From positions 1-64,000 of the forward strand of contig NZ_CALTTY010000001.1 of assembly GCF_943912385.1 (NCBI RefSeq): a DNA stretch of 64,000 bases. Reading direction: 5' to 3'. The translations under genes were made by a program, and so were the position numbers. Positions 61,359 through 64,000 of the stretch are shown here, one piece after another; position 1 is the first letter of the stretch; the number at the start of each line of letters is the position of its first letter. Below the pieces are notes generated by a model. It saw only the letters and a list, made by a program, of their open reading frames with translations. It made no database searches and had not been told where the DNA came from. This DNA is from an uncultured Anaerococcus sp. Lineage in GTDB: Bacteria > Bacillota > Clostridia > Tissierellales > Peptoniphilaceae.

Positions 61359-62774
61359 ATGTTTGGAATATGGGATATAAAAAGAGCTCCTAGCCTAACT
61401 TTCTACGCCCTCCACGCTCTCCAGCATAGGGGACAGCAGGGGGCAGGGATTGTTTCAACTGAAAGAACTAGGCTAAGGGGTTATAGGAATGTTGGACTTT
61501 TAGCGGATGTATTTAAAGATTATGAAAAATTAAACAAAATCGATGGAACAGGAGCCCTGGGAGCCCTCTGGTACTCAAGTAAGTCTTCGACCAATGTCCA
61601 CAATATAGAGCCCCTCCTGTATAAGTTTAATGACGGACACCTGGGAATTGCTATGAACGGTAACCTTATAAATGCAAGGTCTTTGAGGGATAGACTAGAA
61701 GATGAGGGTGCGGTTTTTCACTCTGAAAGCCATGCTGAAATAATCATGCACCTTATCAGACGTTCAAGAAAGAAGACAATTTATGAAAGATTTAAGGAAG
61801 CCTTAACAAAGCTTAGGGGATCTTTCTCAGTCATGCTTTTAAGTGAAAATGCCCTCTTTGGGGCTGTCGATCGCCATGCCACAAGGCCCCTAGTCCTTGG
61901 CAAGGTCCAAGACTCTTATGCTCTTGCTTCTGAATCTTGTGCTTTAAACGTTATAGAAGGAGATTTTATAAGAGATATATCAGCAGGGGAGATAATAAGG
62001 ATAGATGATGATGGGTATGATATAGAAAACTTTACAGAGCCTTCTGATATAGCCATTGAATCCATGGAGTTTATCTATTTTGCAAGACCTGACTCAACTA
62101 TTATGGGCAAAAATGTCCATATTGTTAGGAAAAATTCAGGCAGGGTATTAGCTAGGGAGGCTCCAGTTGATGCGGATATAGTTGTGGGAGTTCCAAATTC
62201 CTCCCTCTCCCTTGCTACAGGCTATGCAGAAGAAATTGGCCTACCCTATGAAATGGGACTTATAAAAAACCAATATATAGGAAGGACCTTTATCGAGCCA
62301 ACACAAAATTTAAGAGATATGAAGGTAAAGATGAAACTATCAGCTCTATCAGATGTAGTAAAAAATAAAAGAGTCATCCTCCTAGATGATTCTATAGTAA
62401 GGGGTACGACTTCAAAGAGAATTATTACCATGCTAAAAGACGCTGGGGCAAGCGAAGTCCACTTAAGGATAGGGGCACCTCAAATAATCTTTCCATCTTA
62501 CTCAGGAATTGATATGACAAGGTCAAAAGAATTGATCGCAGCAAGCTATAAAAAGGATGAACTAAGAGAATTAATAGGTGCAGATAGTCTGGAATTTTTA
62601 TCCATAGACGGTCTTAAGGAGGCTGTAGGCTTTGACTTTAAGACTGATAATAGGGGGATATCTCTTGATATCTTTAACGGTGATTATATAGAAGGACTTT
62701 CTAATTTGGAAGAAGAATTTAAGGAAAATCTAACAGCCATACAGAAAGAATACTTAGAAAAGGGGAAAAGATGA
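61359..62774 (+). CDS. purF: Amidophosphoribosyltransferase with degenerate glutaminase domain
   Basis: This 471-residue protein has the two PurF domains, but the first residues are MFGIW. The usual N-terminus is (M)CGVFGIW, so Cys1, the glutaminase nucleophile, is absent. An in-frame TAG two codons upstream (61353-61355) rules out an earlier start. Other glutamine-site residues also differ: W71 for the Arg of GHVRY, M99 for His in AHNGNL, and H125 near the usual Asp. The PRTase domain is normal (ILLDDSIVRGTTS at about 340-352; YFARPDS). It should make phosphoribosylamine from PRPP and free ammonia. Typical Fe-S Cys ligands are missing. Overlaps purM by 4 bp. Confidence 0.92.
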   Translation: MFGIWDIKRAPSLTFYALHALQHRGQQGAGIVSTERTRLRGYRNVGLLADVFKDYEKLNKIDGTGALGALWYSSKSSTNVHNIEPLLYKFNDGHLGIAMNGNLINARSLRDRLEDEGAVFHSESHAEIIMHLIRRSRKKTIYERFKEALTKLRGSFSVMLLSENALFGAVDRHATRPLVLGKVQDSYALASESCALNVIEGDFIRDISAGEIIRIDDDGYDIENFTEPSDIAIESMEFIYFARPDSTIMGKNVHIVRKNSGRVLAREAPVDADIVVGVPNSSLSLATGYAEEIGLPYEMGLIKNQYIGRTFIEPTQNLRDMKVKMKLSALSDVVKNKRVILLDDSIVRGTTSKRIITMLKDAGASEVHLRIGAPQIIFPSYSGIDMTRSKELIAASYKKDELRELIGADSLEFLSIDGLKEAVGFDFKTDNRGISLDIFNGDYIEGLSNLEEEFKENLTAIQKEYLEKGKR

Positions 62775-63775
62775 GTGAAAAATACAAACAAGCAGGGGTG
62801 AGCTTAAATGCTGGCTATGAGTCAGTTGAAAGAATAAAAAAGCATGTCGAATCAACTAAAAACAAGGGCATGATGGACATGATCGGAAGTTTTGGCGGAG
62901 CCTTCGATTTAGCTTCCTACGGCTTTAAAAATCCAGTACTTGTAAGTGGGACAGATGGGGTTGGAACCAAACTAAAGCTTGCTTTTGACATGGATAAACA
63001 TGATACAATAGGTATCGATTGTGTCGCCATGTGTGTCAACGACATCCTAGCCCAAGGGGCAATTCCACTTTTCTTCCTTGACTATATAGGATGTGGGAAA
63101 AATAAACCAGACCAGATTGAGGCCATAGTTAAAGGGGTAGCCGCTGGTTGTAGGGATGCTGGGGCAGCCCTTGTAGGTGGAGAGACTGCTGAAATGCCAG
63201 GATTTTATAAGGAAGGTGAGTACGATATAGCAGGTTTTGCTGTAGGAGCAGCTGAAAAAGAAGACTTGATAAGTACAGAATCTACTAAGGTAGGTCAGAT
63301 AGTTATAGGAATCCCTTCATCAGGCTTTCATTCAAATGGTTTTTCCCTTATTAGAAAAATTTTAAAAGATGAAAATATAAGTCTAGGTGATAAGTTTAAA
63401 GATACTACTATCGGAGAAGCACTTTTAAGCCCTACAAGAATCTATGCTAAAGAAGTAAAAACCCTCCTTGAAAATGTTAAAGTCGCTGGTATTTCCCACA
63501 TAACAGGGGGCGGCTTTATAGAAAATCTACCAAGAGCTATCAAGAAGGGTCTTGGTATGAAAATCTACAGGGATTCCTATAAAATCCCTGAAATCTTCAC
63601 CTTCATTGAAAAGGCCGGAAAAATCGACCATGATGAGATGTATGAAGTCTTTAATATGGGAGTGGGCCTTGCGGTAATTATTGACAAGGACGATAAGGAA
63701 AAGGTCCTAGACCTAATTAGAGATGCCTTTGTTTTAGGAGAAGTAACAGACAGTGGGAAAGTAGACCTAGTATGA
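62771..63775 (+). CDS. purM: Phosphoribosylformylglycinamidine cyclo-ligase (AIR synthetase)
   Basis: This 334-residue protein has AGVSLNAGYESVERIK, VSGTDGVGTKLKLAF, GIDCVAMCVNDILAQGA, LVGGETAEMPGFY and ISHITGGGFIENLPR. It closes FGAM to AIR with ATP. ATGA overlaps at both ends (purF and purN). Confidence 0.95.
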   Translation: MSEKYKQAGVSLNAGYESVERIKKHVESTKNKGMMDMIGSFGGAFDLASYGFKNPVLVSGTDGVGTKLKLAFDMDKHDTIGIDCVAMCVNDILAQGAIPLFFLDYIGCGKNKPDQIEAIVKGVAAGCRDAGAALVGGETAEMPGFYKEGEYDIAGFAVGAAEKEDLISTESTKVGQIVIGIPSSGFHSNGFSLIRKILKDENISLGDKFKDTTIGEALLSPTRIYAKEVKTLLENVKVAGISHITGGGFIENLPRAIKKGLGMKIYRDSYKIPEIFTFIEKAGKIDHDEMYEVFNMGVGLAVIIDKDDKEKVLDLIRDAFVLGEVTDSGKVDLV

Positions 63776-64000
63776 AAAAGATAGGAATATTTGCATCAGG
63801 CACAGGCACAAACTTTGAGGCTCTTGCTGATTCCAGAGAGATTAAGAAGTTAGCCCATATAGAAATTATGGTTTGTGACAAGCCGGGGGCGAAAGTTATC
63901 GAAAAGGCAGAGATGAGAAATATTAAAACTTTTGTTTTTAGTCCAAAAGATTATGAAAATAAGGCTGCCTATGAAAAAGAAATCTTAGAAAAAATCAAAG
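63772..64000 (+). CDS. purN: Phosphoribosylglycinamide formyltransferase (partial)
   Basis: The ATG overlaps the purM stop (ATGA at 63772-63775) and the frame is open to the window edge. The visible 76 residues (MKKIGIFASGTGTNFEALAD..., MVCDKPGAKVIEKAEMRNIKTFVF) match the N-terminus of GAR transformylase, with the substrate-phosphate loop SGTGTNF. The folate-binding and catalytic part lies outside the window. Confidence 0.92.
   Translation, partial: MKKIGIFASGTGTNFEALADSREIKKLAHIEIMVCDKPGAKVIEKAEMRNIKTFVFSPKDYENKAAYEKEILEKIK

Noticed and set aside
1..64000. CRISPR array, prophage, rRNA operon or integrative element
   Set aside because: I saw no regularly spaced direct repeats, phage structural or integrase genes, or rRNA. 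The toxin-antitoxin pair after the tRNA is not flanked by a visible repeat of the tRNA 3' end.

Overview
The window is AT-rich, with AT-rich codon use, short intergenic gaps, many 1-14 bp gene overlaps and Gram-positive cell-envelope features: lipoproteins, a sortase substrate with an NPKTG signal, and a GH25 lysozyme. Together with anaerobe genes (FprA flavodiiron protein, electron-bifurcating NfnAB, an acyl-CoA dehydrogenase/ETF fusion) it suggests an anaerobic low-GC Firmicute, most likely of the Peptoniphilaceae (Anaerococcus or a close relative). That assignment is inference from gene content; no 16S is present.

Layout. 1-2000: a small LDCC-motif protein cut by the window edge, a decayed IS256-type element, and fprA. 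2.0-7.1 kb: the dehydrogenase-ETF fusion, a NAD synthetase whose glutaminase cysteine is a glycine, a metallophosphoesterase whose stop codon lies inside a tRNA-Arg(CCG), and a RelBE-type toxin-antitoxin pair. 7.1-10.9 kb: a secreted nuclease and a Zur-like repressor, divergent from znuA-znuC-znuB with a candidate operator. 10.9-12.3 kb: an accessory patch with an extended -10 promoter, a 22-residue XRE-like leader ORF, a CPBP protease and a GIY-YIG nuclease fragment. 12.4-24 kb: a DNA-repair block, yaaA-sbcD-sbcC-addB-addA. 24-32.7 kb: redox and housekeeping genes, with two broken genes: a CNNM/CBS protein with one in-frame stop and an ABC exporter with an apparent 11-nt deletion. 32.7-38.9 kb: a membrane J-domain protein, a split ThrE exporter, msrA, lysozyme, a PC4-like protein and a two-component system with two small membrane proteins. 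39-46.9 kb: cysteine desulfurase-mnmA, exonuclease III, a repeat surface protein, a beta-lactamase-fold protein, RluA and GlpX. 47-55.2 kb: secA-prfB (with the +1 frameshift site), a candidate structured RNA, trpS and two Na+-symporters. 55.3-64 kb: purC divergent from purE-purK-purL-purF-purM-purN.

The most interesting signals are in normally invariant features. PurF starts directly at the fourth residue of the usual CGVFGI N-terminus, so it has no Cys1, and two glutamine-site residues are also changed. NadE has Gly in place of its glutaminase Cys. The PurL amidotransferase domain is intact. This points to a cell that feeds free ammonia to some synthetases, which would fit an amino-acid fermenter. 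A second pattern is a -10 hexamer placed exactly six bases before an ATG that lacks a Shine-Dalgarno sequence, at four genes (znuC, the SDR gene, the cysteine desulfurase and rluA), which suggests leaderless mRNAs. I found no CRISPR array, rRNA or intact mobile element.
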